A DNA stretch of 64,000 bases from positions 372,001 through 436,000 of the forward strand of contig CBDCTW010000018.1 of the NCBI GenBank assembly GCA_965222425.1, in the 5' to 3' direction. The translations under genes and the position numbers were made by a program. The DNA is from CBDCNP01 sp965222425. GTDB lineage: Bacteria > Acidobacteriota > Vicinamibacteria > Marinacidobacterales > DATDRI01. Below, one piece after another: positions 53,482 to 62,284 of this stretch; position 1 is the stretch's first letter; every line of letters starts with the position of its first letter. The notes under the pieces were generated by a model that was not told the DNA's origin, made no database searches, and was given only the letters and a program-made list of their open reading frames with translations.

Positions 53482-55019
53482 GAGTTCACCTCGCCGATCA
53501 GCGCGTTGTAATGGCCAACACCTGGCAAGGAACGTTCGTACTTCGTGAGCTCTCCGAGCTCCACATCGCCAAGAGCCTGCGCCTGCTCACGTCGAAGAAC
53601 TGATGATTCGACGAGGTGACGGATCGCCTCAGCATCCGTACAGCCGAGTTCGAGCGCTTGACTCACCGCCTCACGCAGCTTGTCGTAGCCGTGCTCGCGG
53701 CCGAGCTGCACGAGCTCGACCATCTGGCGGGTTCCTTCGAGCTTCCCGTGACGTCGATTCAGCTTGGACCACAACTCGTCGTAGCTCGTGGGCCACCGAC
53801 CTTTCTCCCGCCATTGAGCGAGCGGCGTCGAGCCGGCCAACGCTCCAGGCTTCCTGACCAGAACATCCAAGTAGTGCTCGAGTTCATAAATCGACTGGCT
53901 GCGGCCGTAGCAGCGCTCGTGGCGTGCCACGACGTGGCCCTCGTGCCAGATCTCAACTTCCAACGGCAGTAGCTTGGCCACAACTCGCCGGTCCCGTTTC
54001 AACGGAGTCGAGTACCAGTTCGTGCCGACTCGAACGCAGCCTTTCTTGTTCACCTTTGCAAATCGTCGCTCCTCGATATCGAACCCCTCGACGGTCAATG
54101 GCAACAGATGCTCCCGTTCAAGCTCCATCGCTGTTCCGACAGCATGCTCCTTGCCGCTAATGTGGCGCGTCGCATCCTTGAGACAGCACGAGAGCAGATA
54201 CTCGTTCAGCTCATCCCAGTTCGAAAACTCCGGTACCGGCGTCAGATAGTTGCGCCGGAAGTAGCCGACTTCGCTTTCCACCCCGCCCTTCTCGTTGCCT
54301 CGACTCGGATTACAAAACTCCGAGTCGAATCCCCAATGGGAGCGAAACGCCACGAATCGCTCCGTCTGCTCTCGTTGATAACCACGCAGAATCTTAGTGA
54401 CCGCGAGTGACAGGTTGTCGTAGCGCATGCGGCGGAACACGCCACCAAAGAACTCGAACGCATGCTCCTGCGCTTCGAAAAATGCTTGTTGCGTCGGACG
54501 CGGATAGCCGCGATGCAACGCGCCTCCTCCCGCCATGCTTCGGACTACGAGCGTGTGGACCTTCTCGAGCTCACCTCCGATCCGCGCGTACGCCTCGTAC
54601 CAGTCCACTTGCCCTTCATCGCCCCACGCGTAGCTCTGCGGAACAAAAATCTCTGTGTCCTTCAGGCCGAGCTCGCTCTTCCGACGAGCGACGTAGCGAC
54701 GTACCGTTGATTCGCCAATCTCATGCTCCGGATGCTCGGCGCGCAACCGGGACCAGATACGACGAGCCGTATGGCGTTGCTTCCGAGGCGCTCGCTTGTC
54801 CTCCTTCAGGACCGCGTCGATGAACTCGCGTACTTCCTCAAGCTTCGGACTCGCACGCTCCGCGACTTTACGCTCCGGCGGTACCGCGCTCTCCAGCGCC
54901 TGACGCACCATCCGACGGTGTACTCCGAACTCCTTCGCCACTCCCTTTATCGTTCCTACTCCGTGCTCGTACTCGCCACGGATCTGCTCGAACAATCGCA
55001 CTTTCGCACCCCTTTTCAA
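53478..55019 (-). CDS. istA: IS21 transposase IstA
   Basis: 513 aa. N-terminal helix-turn-helix (GTIKGVAKEFGVHRRMVRQA), DDE integrase core with aspartate in GQVDWYEAYARIG, a second in MRYDNLSLAV and glutamate in NEKGGVESEVGYFRRNYL. A C-terminal beta-barrel and helical tail follow. Full length and apparently functional. Confidence 0.95.
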   Translation of the reverse strand: MKRGAKVRLFEQIRGEYEHGVGTIKGVAKEFGVHRRMVRQALESAVPPERKVAERASPKLEEVREFIDAVLKEDKRAPRKQRHTARRIWSRLRAEHPEHEIGESTVRRYVARRKSELGLKDTEIFVPQSYAWGDEGQVDWYEAYARIGGELEKVHTLVVRSMAGGGALHRGYPRPTQQAFFEAQEHAFEFFGGVFRRMRYDNLSLAVTKILRGYQREQTERFVAFRSHWGFDSEFCNPSRGNEKGGVESEVGYFRRNYLTPVPEFSNWDELNEYLLSCCLKDATRHISGKEHAVGTAMELEREHLLPLTVEGFDIEERRFAKVNKKGCVRVGTNWYSTPLKRDRRVVAKLLPLEVEIWHEGHVVARHERCYGRSQSIYELEHYLDVLVRKPGALAGSTPLAQWREKGRWPTSYDELWSKLNRRHGKLEGTRQMVELVQLGREHGYDKLREAVSQALELGCTDAEAIRHLVESSVLRREQAQALGDVELGELTKYERSLPGVGHYNALIGEVNS

Positions 55020-55127
55020 CCGACCCTCCTCTCCGGGTTCTTCCCCGGCTCAGGGTATCGGTCTCGATGGGGTGGGCCAAATCAAATGAGCGAAATGGGC
55101 CAATTCAGACTAGCGAACACACGAGGT

Positions 55128-55929
55128 CCCCCAAAACGTCGACGAGTGCCTTGCGGATGCCTTTGCCTCCGTCCACTACGCAGAGAATCGACTCATCGAC
55201 GCGCAAGCCTCGCTCGAGAAGGTCCTGCAACATCGCGGTGCACACCCGAGAGTTCTCCGTCGAGCCCAGCCATATACCCAGGGGCACCTTCGTTCCATCT
55301 ATTGTGATACCTAGAGTTACGACGACGGTCTGTCCGGCCACCTCAAGGCCATCCAGCATCAGTGCCGCAAGCTCGAACTCCTCTAGCCGCCGAGACAGGT
55401 ATTCCTCGAGCTTCTTAGTCGTCTGGCTCACGAGGTGACGGCTGGCGGCACTCTTACTCGTGCCACGAGACTTCAACTTGGCCGCGGGTTTGTCCAGACT
55501 CGATTCGTAATTTCGGGTCGATACGCCCACCAAGATCTGATTCAACACTCGCTCTGGAAGCGGGTCTTCTTCGCGGAAGGCTTCGAAGTGTGGAAGCGAC
55601 GCCTCCGCGCCCGACTTCGAGCGAACTCGAGGTCGCGACACTTGGATGCGACGACCACCGAAGCTCAGCTCTCCGTTCGTGCTCCCCCAGTGGTTATGAG
55701 TTCGCTCCTTCTCGTGCTTGCCCTTGAGCCCCGCGATCTCCTCGGCGTCCTCTCCGAGCAGTAGGTGCAGAGCTGTCAGTCCTTGCTCGTACACCCATTC
55801 CGTCAGATCCGCCTTCGTGGCCGCGATCCCAGCTATCATCGGTAGCAGTATCTGACCGACTTGGCCAACTACCTTGCCCGTAGGCGAGTGCGTTTGCTTT
55901 CTTACTGGCTTCTTTGATTTCCTAGGCAT
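55128..55929 (-). pseudogene. IS256-type transposase, N-terminal part
   Basis: ATG at 55929. It contains the first two catalytic aspartates (ALMLDGLEV and CVVDGGKGIRKALVDVLGD). The frame as sequenced runs a few codons into IS21 and stops at 55105. The continuation is at 52064-52557. Confidence 0.92.
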
Positions 55930-56043
55930 TGGTGGCTCCTTGTCCCCCTCTGGAGACGGTTTATTGGCAGACCTACTCTTAGGCCGGCCAAGGAGCCGCA
56001 GCTACCCCAAATTCAACATCCGGCGGGACATCCCCGCAACAAA

Positions 56044-56078
56044 CCCGCCGCACCGTAACGTCCGATTCTCGTCTTCAT
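56044..56078 (-). pseudogene. First 12 codons of the gene split by the IS256 element
   Basis: ATG at 56078-56076 with GGAG 7 nt upstream opens MKTRIGRYGAAG. Across the 8-bp target duplication the frame continues into the signal-peptide core at 52005. The insertion is thus inside the signal-peptide codons. A 10-bp inverted repeat GATCCGAAGG/CCTTCGGATC at 56097-56106 and 56133-56142 lies just upstream and could be regulatory. Confidence 0.75.
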
Positions 56079-56298
56079 GGCAAGACTCCACCCCTTGATC
56101 CGAAGGGTCCACATTCAGGAGATGGCGGGAGACCTTCGGATCTTCCCGAGTCCCCTTGTTTTGTTTAAGAAAACTTTAGAAAAAAGACGAAGGCTTGTGA
56201 CCATTGGGTGCGGCGTGATTCTCTCTCAGCTCACCGAACCTGGGTGCGTTCAACTTGGTGTCGCCTTGCTAGTCAGAGTGGCAAGAAGGGTGCCAGAG

Positions 56299-56326
56299 AA
56301 AAAAGACCGCCCCGCTAGAGCGGTAG
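56299..56326 (-). terminator. Probable intrinsic terminator
   Basis: On the minus strand the stem ACCGC/GCGGT is followed directly by CTTTTTT. It lies about 210 bp beyond the stop of the minus-strand lipoprotein gene at 56534, whose transcript it would end. The rest of 56080-56533 shows no gene. Confidence 0.6.
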
Positions 56327-56533
56327 GTCCGGTTGTGTTCCTAAACTCAGAGGACTAAAGGGTCACTGGCAGGTGCACAATCTAGCAGCGTGATCGGGAA
56401 TCAAGCTTAGTGACATGCAGCGCTAGCACTCCGCGCCACTCCGTGGTAGAAACACCACGAGAGTGTGGGGGCAATAAGAGAAATAAGAAATAGGGGAGCA
56501 TCACGGCCGTCCCCCGTTTCGTTGTGAGGCTTA

Positions 56534-57439
56534 TTAAGTTCCGGGCTGCGGATCGATATAGAGGTGGTAGACCCGTAGACCGAGCTGCCTGGGATCTCCG
56601 CCCATTCCGACTCCCGAAGGAACAAACGACTGGTCGTTTACGATTCTGAGATCGACCCAATCCTCGGAGCCGAGTGCTGCGGCGGGGATTGGAATCTTGA
56701 CGAGAAAGGGATGCCTGTCATCCACGGTGATTTGAGTGAGCTCCGTGTCTCCTACCAATACTTGGATCTTCAGGGGCTCCGGGAATGCCTCGATATTGGT
56801 GTCCGCCTTCAGATAGAGGAGGCTGCCTACTTTCGGGTTCTTAAAAGAGCATACCGCTTGCTGCTTCGTCCATTGCCACTCGATGGCGGGGTTCTCAGGG
56901 GAGGACTCCAGGGGATGCCAACCCTCCTTGTAGACTAAGAAGATGTTCTCCTTCTGGTCGAGAAGAGTGACCTCTCCTACCTGGTAGGCCAATTGACCGG
57001 CATCGGTTCCGCTCAGAGCTACCCGTTGGCTGGTCTCGGGATCGTAGAGTCCCATCTCGATAGTAGCGGTTCCCAGGTAGGGGTAGAGTGGAACGAAGAC
57101 GGTTCGGGAGTATTCGACCGTGGATCCAGCCTTCCAAGAGCTGGTCGGCTCGGCAGGATGGTGATCATCGGTGAAGAGAAGCTCATCATGAGAGTCGAGA
57201 AAATGCACAAAAGCCATGTAATCCCGCGGGAAGGATTTGAAGTCCGAGCCCACGTCGAAGCGATAGGTCACTTCGATCGGACTGCCGATCGGCGCTCTCG
57301 GTTTATTGAGGTCGACGGCCGGAGTCACCGGTATGATGTCGGCCGTTCCGTTCCCCTGACAACCTTGAATGGTGCCGGCGGCCAGGGTTGCCACCCCCGC
57401 GAGAACGATTTGAGTAACCCGCTGCTGAAATACCTTCAT
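56534..57439 (-). CDS. Lipoprotein of unknown function
   Basis: About 301 aa from MKVFQQRVTQIVLAGVATLA; an ATG four codons earlier is also possible. Lipobox TIQGC. The mature part is beta-rich, with two halves: GSPIEVTYRFDVGSDFKSFP ... YMAFVHFLDSHDELLFTDDH resembles the Ig-like domains seen in surface lipoproteins, and PLKIQVLVGDTELTQITVDD ... VDLRIVNDQSFVPS looks like a second beta domain. No enzyme motif. It is divergent from the microcompartment genes. Confidence 0.7.
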   Translation of the reverse strand: MKVFQQRVTQIVLAGVATLAAGTIQGCQGNGTADIIPVTPAVDLNKPRAPIGSPIEVTYRFDVGSDFKSFPRDYMAFVHFLDSHDELLFTDDHHPAEPTSSWKAGSTVEYSRTVFVPLYPYLGTATIEMGLYDPETSQRVALSGTDAGQLAYQVGEVTLLDQKENIFLVYKEGWHPLESSPENPAIEWQWTKQQAVCSFKNPKVGSLLYLKADTNIEAFPEPLKIQVLVGDTELTQITVDDRHPFLVKIPIPAAALGSEDWVDLRIVNDQSFVPSGVGMGGDPRQLGLRVYHLYIDPQPGT

Positions 57440-57639
57440 TCTTACATTCACCTCGTTGGTACTAATAGTTTGAGTTCTGTGTGTCAGCGTTCCCGGAGGG
57501 GCTCCAGGGGCTGAGCAAGCCCGCCACTATGTCACAGGCAGGACCTCGAGTCAATTCCTCGACGTGCGCTGGGTCGGGGGTGGCGGCTAAGTCACGCCTT
57601 GACCGGCTCTTCCGGGCGATGCTATATTGCAGCACTTGT

Positions 57640-57793
57640 GAAGGGGCGCCTGGCTACGCCGATGTTCACCTAAGCCCGGCGACTCCGCGGCCGGTCGACG
57701 CCTGGCACGTCGGGATTGGCGCCAAAACTTAGAGTTGCCGTCGGACGCCAAAATAGATGGTTGCCACTAGCGGACCTAGCCAGGCGCCCCTTC
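57640..57793 (+). repeat. Palindromic repeats inside a 17-bp perfect inverted repeat
   Basis: The outer arms GAAGGGGCGCCTGGCTA (57640-57656) and TAGCCAGGCGCCCCTTC (57777-57793) match perfectly. Inside, a standard unit runs from GGACGCCAAAATAG (57743) to CCAGGCGCC (57789), and a partial unit GGCGCCAAAACTTAG precedes it. The structure ends 18 bp before the shell-protein start codon. Confidence 0.8.
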
Positions 57794-57811
57794 GCTGAAG
57801 AGAGAGGGACG

Positions 57812-58093
57812 ATGAAAACAAGAGGTGAAGCCTTGGGCATGGTCGAAACCAAGGGGCTCGTGGGCTCTATCGAAGCGGCGGATGCTATGGTCAAGACTGC
57901 CAACGTCACCCTTGTCGGCCGTGAGTACATCGAGCAGGGGCTAGTGACTGTATTCGTGCGCGGAGACGTGGGGGCAGTCCAAGCTGCCGTGGATGCGGGT
58001 GCGGGAGCGGCGCGGCGAGTCGGCGAGCTCGTTTCGGTCCACGTTATTCCAAGCCCGGACGGTGAGGTGGAACAGATCCTTCCGAGGCCTTAG
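57812..58093 (+). CDS. Bacterial microcompartment hexameric shell protein (BMC-H)
   Basis: 93 aa, one BMC domain. EALGMVETKGLVGSIEAADA, MVKTANVTLVGREYIEQGLV and VFVRGDVGAVQAAVDAGAGA are the canonical blocks. The end VHVIPSPDGEVEQILP is the usual short tail. It resembles PduA/EutM-type tiles that form the flat facets of the shell. A ribosome binding site GAGAGGG precedes the ATG. It is the only shell gene in the window; no pentamer or trimer gene is visible. The aldehyde dehydrogenase follows after 172 bp. Confidence 0.95.
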   Translation: MKTRGEALGMVETKGLVGSIEAADAMVKTANVTLVGREYIEQGLVTVFVRGDVGAVQAAVDAGAGAARRVGELVSVHVIPSPDGEVEQILPRP

Positions 58094-58265
58094 GCGCCAG
58101 AGTAGCGGGGTGCCAGACGAATTCGGTGCACCCTGAGCGAGCGGAGCGAGCCCGGTCCGAGTGGGCCGACGACGGGGAGCCGAGCGAGGAGCGAGGCGCC
58201 AAGCGCGCGAACGAGGAGTGAGCGCGCACTGAGGCAACAATGACTCTTCTTCAGGCAGCTGGCAC
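58094..58265. other. Spacer between shell and dehydrogenase genes
   Basis: 172 bp. It starts with GGCGCCAGAGTAGCGGGGTG and holds repeated GAGCGAGCGGAGCGAG-type purine-rich stretches before a second GGCGCC, hinting at another decayed palindromic repeat. No gene. Confidence 0.4.
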
Positions 58266-60053
58266 ATGGCGACGAGCGTAAAAGATCAAGACCTCCTCTC
58301 CTTACAGGAGGCTCGGACCTTGCTGCGCCGCGCGCGAGAGGCCTGGAACACGCTCGGTCATTTCACCCAAGAAAAAATCGATCGCATCGTTGCAGCGGCA
58401 GCGGAGGCGGCTTCCAACGCTTCCCTGGAGCTGGCCAAGCTTGCGGTGGAAGAGACCGGATACGGTGTCCTCGAGCACAAGTTCGTCAAGAACAAGTTCG
58501 CCGCGGTTGACGTTTACGATTTCATCAAAGACATGAAGACCGTGGGTGTGATCCGTGAGGTTCCGGAGAAGAAGCTCTACGAGATTGCGGAGCCGGTCGG
58601 TGTCGTTGCCGCGGTCATTCCATCGACCAATCCGACTTCGACGGCGATCTACAAAATCCTGATCAGTCTCAAGGCGCGGAACACGATCGTGCTGTCGCCT
58701 CACCCGGCGGCCAAGCGTTGCATTTGTGCCACTGCAGAAATCATGCGTAAGGCGGCGCTCGCCGCCGGCGCTCCCGAAGGCTCGATCGAGTGCATGGAGC
58801 ACGTTTCGATCGAGGGCACCCAAGAGCTCATGCGGAATCGAGAGACGTCGGTCATTCTCGCTACGGGCGGAATGGGATTGGTGCGCGCCGCTTACAGTTC
58901 GGGCAAGCCCGCCTTCGGGGTAGGTCCAGGAAACGTTCCCGCGTACATAGAGTCCTCGGCGGACGTCGTGAAGGCAGTGAGAGACGTCATTACCGGGAAG
59001 AGCTACGACAACGGGACGCTTTGTTGTTCCGAGCAGGCGCTTCTCTGCGACGAGGCGATCTCTCGGCAAGTCAGGGAAAGGGTCGTAGCGGAAGGCGGCG
59101 CGTTTTTGACCGCGGAGCAGATGCGTGCCGTGGAAAGCGTCGCGATCTTGCCGAGTCGCCTCGCCAACCCTCAAATTGTCGGCAAGAGCGCGACGTTCAT
59201 TGCCGAGAAGGCGGGGATCAACGTCCCGGCGGGAACGAGGGTCTTGGTGGCGGAGCTTGAGGGTGTGGGCCGAGACTACCCCCTGTCGATCGAGAAGCTC
59301 TCACCTATCTTGGCGTTTTACGTCGTCAAAGATTGGCGGGACGGGTGCGAGCGGGCGAAGGAAATCCTGCGATACGGTGGAATGGGACACACGTTAACCA
59401 TTCACTCCCAGAACCGGGACATCATCATGGAGTTCGGTCTTCAGAAACCGGCCTTCCGCATCATTGTCAACTCTACCGCAACGCACGGAGCGGTGGGCTT
59501 CAGCACCGGGCTGGCGCCGGCGATGACCCTTGGCTGCGGCGCATACGGTGGCAACATCACCTCCGACAACATCACCCCGCTTCATCTCATCAACATCAAG
59601 CGGCTGGCGTTCGAGACGCGCCCCGTCGATCTGGAAGCGGCGTTGTCGAAGTATGGGTTCCCAGAAAGTCGAGGCCGTGCGACCAGCGCACCTAGGACGA
59701 GAGCGGCCCCCACGGTCACGCCATCGAGCCAGTCGGTTGAAGAACGGGTCACGGGTTTCTTGGCTAGTCGTGGCCTGCTAGGCCTGACAGCTACGTCAGG
59801 CTCGCCGAGCAGCGCCACCTCTGCTGACCGGACGGCTGGCAGCCCTGCCAACTCGTTCCAAGCCTCAAAAAACCCAGACCCGAAGCCCTCGTCTGTACCC
59901 GCCGCTCCGACCGCGGCCTTGGAATTCGTTTCCGAGGAAGATGTGCGCCAAGCGCTTGGCGATGGGCGGAAGCTTCCCATCGGACCGGAGACCATCGTGA
60001 CGCCGTCGGCGCGTGAGCTCGGGAACGAAAACGCCGTCTTCGTCCGCGTCTAG
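58266..60053 (+). CDS. CoA-acylating-type aldehyde dehydrogenase of a microcompartment, with encapsulation-peptide and TPSAREL-like tail
   Basis: 595 aa. Residues about 10-465 are a PduP/EutE-like aldehyde dehydrogenase: PVGVVAAVIPSTNPTSTAIY, ILATGGMGLVRAAYSSG, the catalytic cysteine in NGTLCCSEQALL. These enzymes turn a toxic aldehyde plus CoA into acyl-CoA inside the shell. The tail (about 465-595) is a flexible Ser/Thr/Pro linker holding an amphipathic helix SVEERVTGFLASRGLLGL that looks like an encapsulation peptide, and ends FVSEEDVRQALGDGRKLPIG, then TIVTPSARELG. The last block resembles the N-terminal motif of EutT. Ordinary PduP/EutE are about 465 aa. Substrate is not known. Confidence 0.92.
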   Translation: MATSVKDQDLLSLQEARTLLRRAREAWNTLGHFTQEKIDRIVAAAAEAASNASLELAKLAVEETGYGVLEHKFVKNKFAAVDVYDFIKDMKTVGVIREVPEKKLYEIAEPVGVVAAVIPSTNPTSTAIYKILISLKARNTIVLSPHPAAKRCICATAEIMRKAALAAGAPEGSIECMEHVSIEGTQELMRNRETSVILATGGMGLVRAAYSSGKPAFGVGPGNVPAYIESSADVVKAVRDVITGKSYDNGTLCCSEQALLCDEAISRQVRERVVAEGGAFLTAEQMRAVESVAILPSRLANPQIVGKSATFIAEKAGINVPAGTRVLVAELEGVGRDYPLSIEKLSPILAFYVVKDWRDGCERAKEILRYGGMGHTLTIHSQNRDIIMEFGLQKPAFRIIVNSTATHGAVGFSTGLAPAMTLGCGAYGGNITSDNITPLHLINIKRLAFETRPVDLEAALSKYGFPESRGRATSAPRTRAAPTVTPSSQSVEERVTGFLASRGLLGLTATSGSPSSATSADRTAGSPANSFQASKNPDPKPSSVPAAPTAALEFVSEEDVRQALGDGRKLPIGPETIVTPSARELGNENAVFVRV

Positions 60054-60104
60054 CGGCATCGCGTGGGACGAGGTGGTTCACGATCGCGAGGAAGGACACG
60101 GGTC

Positions 60105-60133
60105 TTGACACACCCCTGGTACGGTGGTACGCT
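60105..60133 (+). promoter_or_regulatory. Sigma70-type promoter candidate
   Basis: TTGACA (60105-60110) and TACGCT (60128-60133) with 17 bp between. It lies about 110 bp upstream of the 60246 gene and beyond the dehydrogenase stop, so that gene probably has its own transcript. Confidence 0.5.
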
Positions 60134-60245
60134 CGCCCCGGCTTCTCGTGAAGGCCCTCGACTGAAAGAGTACGATCCCCTCGATGCTTAACGTCGGTGG
60201 TCCCTTATGTATTCACTCTCCAAAGGACTGAAGAGTTGGTGAGGC

Positions 60246-60632
60246 ATGGAAGCGGTAAAAGAGTTCAAGACCGAGCACGAAAAGCACCTCAAGTCCGCCA
60301 TGGACGCGCTGATTACGGCCGGTGGCGCCGGTGCAGAAGAAGGCTTCGTTATCTTTGAGACTGATGGTGGCAAGTTTCTCCAACTCACCTACAACAGGGG
60401 GGAAGGGCTCACGTTCGACCTGCCACGGGTGAGCATGTCTTCCGATGAGCAGCAAAAACTCATCGGCCTCGAAGGAATGGAGGCGGTTACCGAGACCGAG
60501 ACCTCATACCTGCTCCAAGTAGGCACCGATACCCACTTGGGTGCAGAGCTGGCAAACCGCATCTTTCGCGAGGTGTTCCAGTGCCGGAATGGTTACCCCG
60601 TGGTTGCCACGCTAGATATCGAGACTGACTAG
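60246..60632 (+). CDS. Small cytoplasmic protein of unknown function
   Basis: 128 aa without signal or membrane segment. EGFVIFETDGGKFLQLTYNR, LTFDLPRVSMSSDEQQKLIG and LGAELANRIFREVFQ suggest a mixed alpha/beta fold, loosely like the YbjN or TY-chaperone type, but I cannot assign it. It starts after its own promoter candidate and is not obviously linked to the microcompartment genes. Confidence 0.65.
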   Translation: MEAVKEFKTEHEKHLKSAMDALITAGGAGAEEGFVIFETDGGKFLQLTYNRGEGLTFDLPRVSMSSDEQQKLIGLEGMEAVTETETSYLLQVGTDTHLGAELANRIFREVFQCRNGYPVVATLDIETD

Positions 60633-60733
60633 TAGCTCTCTTTCCGATCGCCCATCCCTAATCGAGTCCCGGACCGGGTCTGCCATGCGCTTCGATTGGG
60701 AAGTTTCTCCCCGCTTTTCTCGTCTACTCGAGT

Positions 60734-62257
60734 GTGTTCGCGCGTACGGTAACCGGGGCGACTCGGGGCATCGAAGGGCTTCTCGTGCGGGTGGAAGTCT
60801 AACTGAGTGAATGGGTTACGTCGTTCCGCACCGTCGGCCTGCCGGACGCATCGGTTCGGGAGGCGCGCGAAAGGGTCCGGGCCGCGCTCCGTACAAATGG
60901 TTTCGAATATCCTGGTGGGAGGATCACGCTCAGCCTCGCTCCGGCGGAGATCCCCAAACAGGGAGCCGGATTCGACCTGGCGGTCGCTATCTGCCTGCTG
61001 GCGGCTTTGGACCAGGTGCCTACTGACAAACTCAGCAGCACGCTCTTGATGGGCGAGCTGGCGCTCGACGGGACGCTTCGTCCGGTAAGAGGGGTACTTT
61101 CGGTGGCGGCCGAGGCTCGATCGGAAGGGGTTCGGATGGCGGTGGTGCCGCGCGCAAACGGAGTCGAGGCGGCTATGGAGGATGGTCTAGCTGTGTATTC
61201 GGTGGCTTCTCTCCGTGAGGTGGTGGATCTCCTGTCCGCGGAAAACCTTCCAGCGCCCCGACCAACGAACGGGACGCATCGGTCGAGGCAGAAGCCGTTG
61301 CGCGATCTCGCGGACGTTAAAGCCCAGTACCAAGCAAAGCGGGCTCTCGAGTTGGCCGCGGCCGGCGGTCACAACGTACTCTTCTATGGACCTCCGGGCG
61401 CCGGAAAGACGCTGCTCGCTCGGTGCTTGCCCTCGCTCTTGCCCCCGTTGAGCTTCGATGAAGCGCTCGAGGTGACGAAGGTGCATTCCGTCGCCGGAAG
61501 ACTGCCTCCTGGTATCGGTTTAGTGACCGATCCGCCGTTTAGGGCTCCCCACCACACGATCTCTTGGGCGGCAATGGCCGGTGGAGGTATAGGTCCGATG
61601 CCTGGTGAAGTGAGCTTGGCGCATCGAGGCGTCTTATTTCTGGACGAGCTCGCCGAGTTCCCCCGCAACGCACTCGAGGCGCTCCGCCAACCTTTGGAAG
61701 AAGGGAGCATTCTGGTGAGCCGTGTAGGCCGATCGGCTCGATTGCCTACCGAGTTCGTTCTGGTGGCCGCGATGAATCCCTGTCCGTGCGGATACTCCGG
61801 AGCAGAGGCTCGAGCATGCATCTGCTCGCACGCGGTTGTGAGTCGGTACCAGTCGCGGGTCTCCGGGCCCTTGATCGATCGTATCGACCTACAGGTCTAC
61901 GTGCGCGCTTTGACCGGCGCGCAAATGCTCGTCTCGGCTTCATCAGAGCCGAGCTCGGACGTGCGCGACCGAGTGCTAGGCGCTAAGGAATTGCAGAAGG
62001 AACGCTTCGCCAGCTCCGATCGTCGTCTCAACGCTGCGATGTCGCCTCCGGAAGTGATGCAATTCTGCGAGTTGAGCCGCGCCGGAAAGGAATCTGTACG
62101 CCAAGCTGTGGACAGCTTTGGCCTTTCGGCGCGCGCGTTCGACCGGATACTCAAGGTGGCGCGAACGATGGCCGATTTGGAAGGGGGTGGAAGCATCAAG
62201 GAAGCGCATCTTCATGAGGCCATCCAGTACCGGATCCTAGAGAGTCAGCAGCCCTAG
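60734..62257 (+). pseudogene. comM: ComM/YifB-type Mg-chelatase-like AAA+ ATPase with in-frame stop
   Basis: From GTG at 60734 the frame reads 507 codons, the family's usual length. It is broken only by TAA at 60800-60802 in VEV-stop-LSEWVTSFRTVGLPD, where homologues read VEV..LS.GLPSFTVVGLPD. The flanking codons suggest a cluster of errors (stop plus two compensating shifts). Downstream all is normal: VREARERVRAAL, Walker A FYGPPGAGKTLLARCLP, Walker B GVLFLDELAEF, PCPCGYSG. A shorter product might start at TTG 61007. ComM homologues remodel branch migration in transformation or act as helicases. Confidence 0.8.
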
Positions 62258-62284
62258 TGTCTAGGTGAGTGGTAGCATCTGCTG

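Larger units (their letters stand above)
52558..55121 (-). mobile_element. IS21-family element inside the IS256 transposase gene
   Basis: Length 2,564 bp with istA and istB. Ends begin TGTGTT on each side, with inner repeats containing GGCCCA...GCTCAT...ATTTGGCCCACCC. A perfect 6-bp target duplication CGAGGT lies at 52552-52557 and 55122-55127. Both genes look intact, so it may be active. Confidence 0.94.
52006..56035 (-). mobile_element. IS256-family element interrupted by an IS21 element
   Basis: The ends are inverted repeats GGGGATGTCCCG...TGTTGAATTTGG, with a perfect 8-bp target duplication GCAACAAA at 51998-52005 and 56036-56043. Without the inner IS21 and its duplication the element is about 1,460 bp, normal for IS256. 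Its transposase gene is split at 52557/55128. Confidence 0.94.

Noticed and set aside
55105..55127. Independent end of the IS256-type N-terminal gene
   Set aside because: The last codons come from IS21; the true continuation is at 52064-52557.
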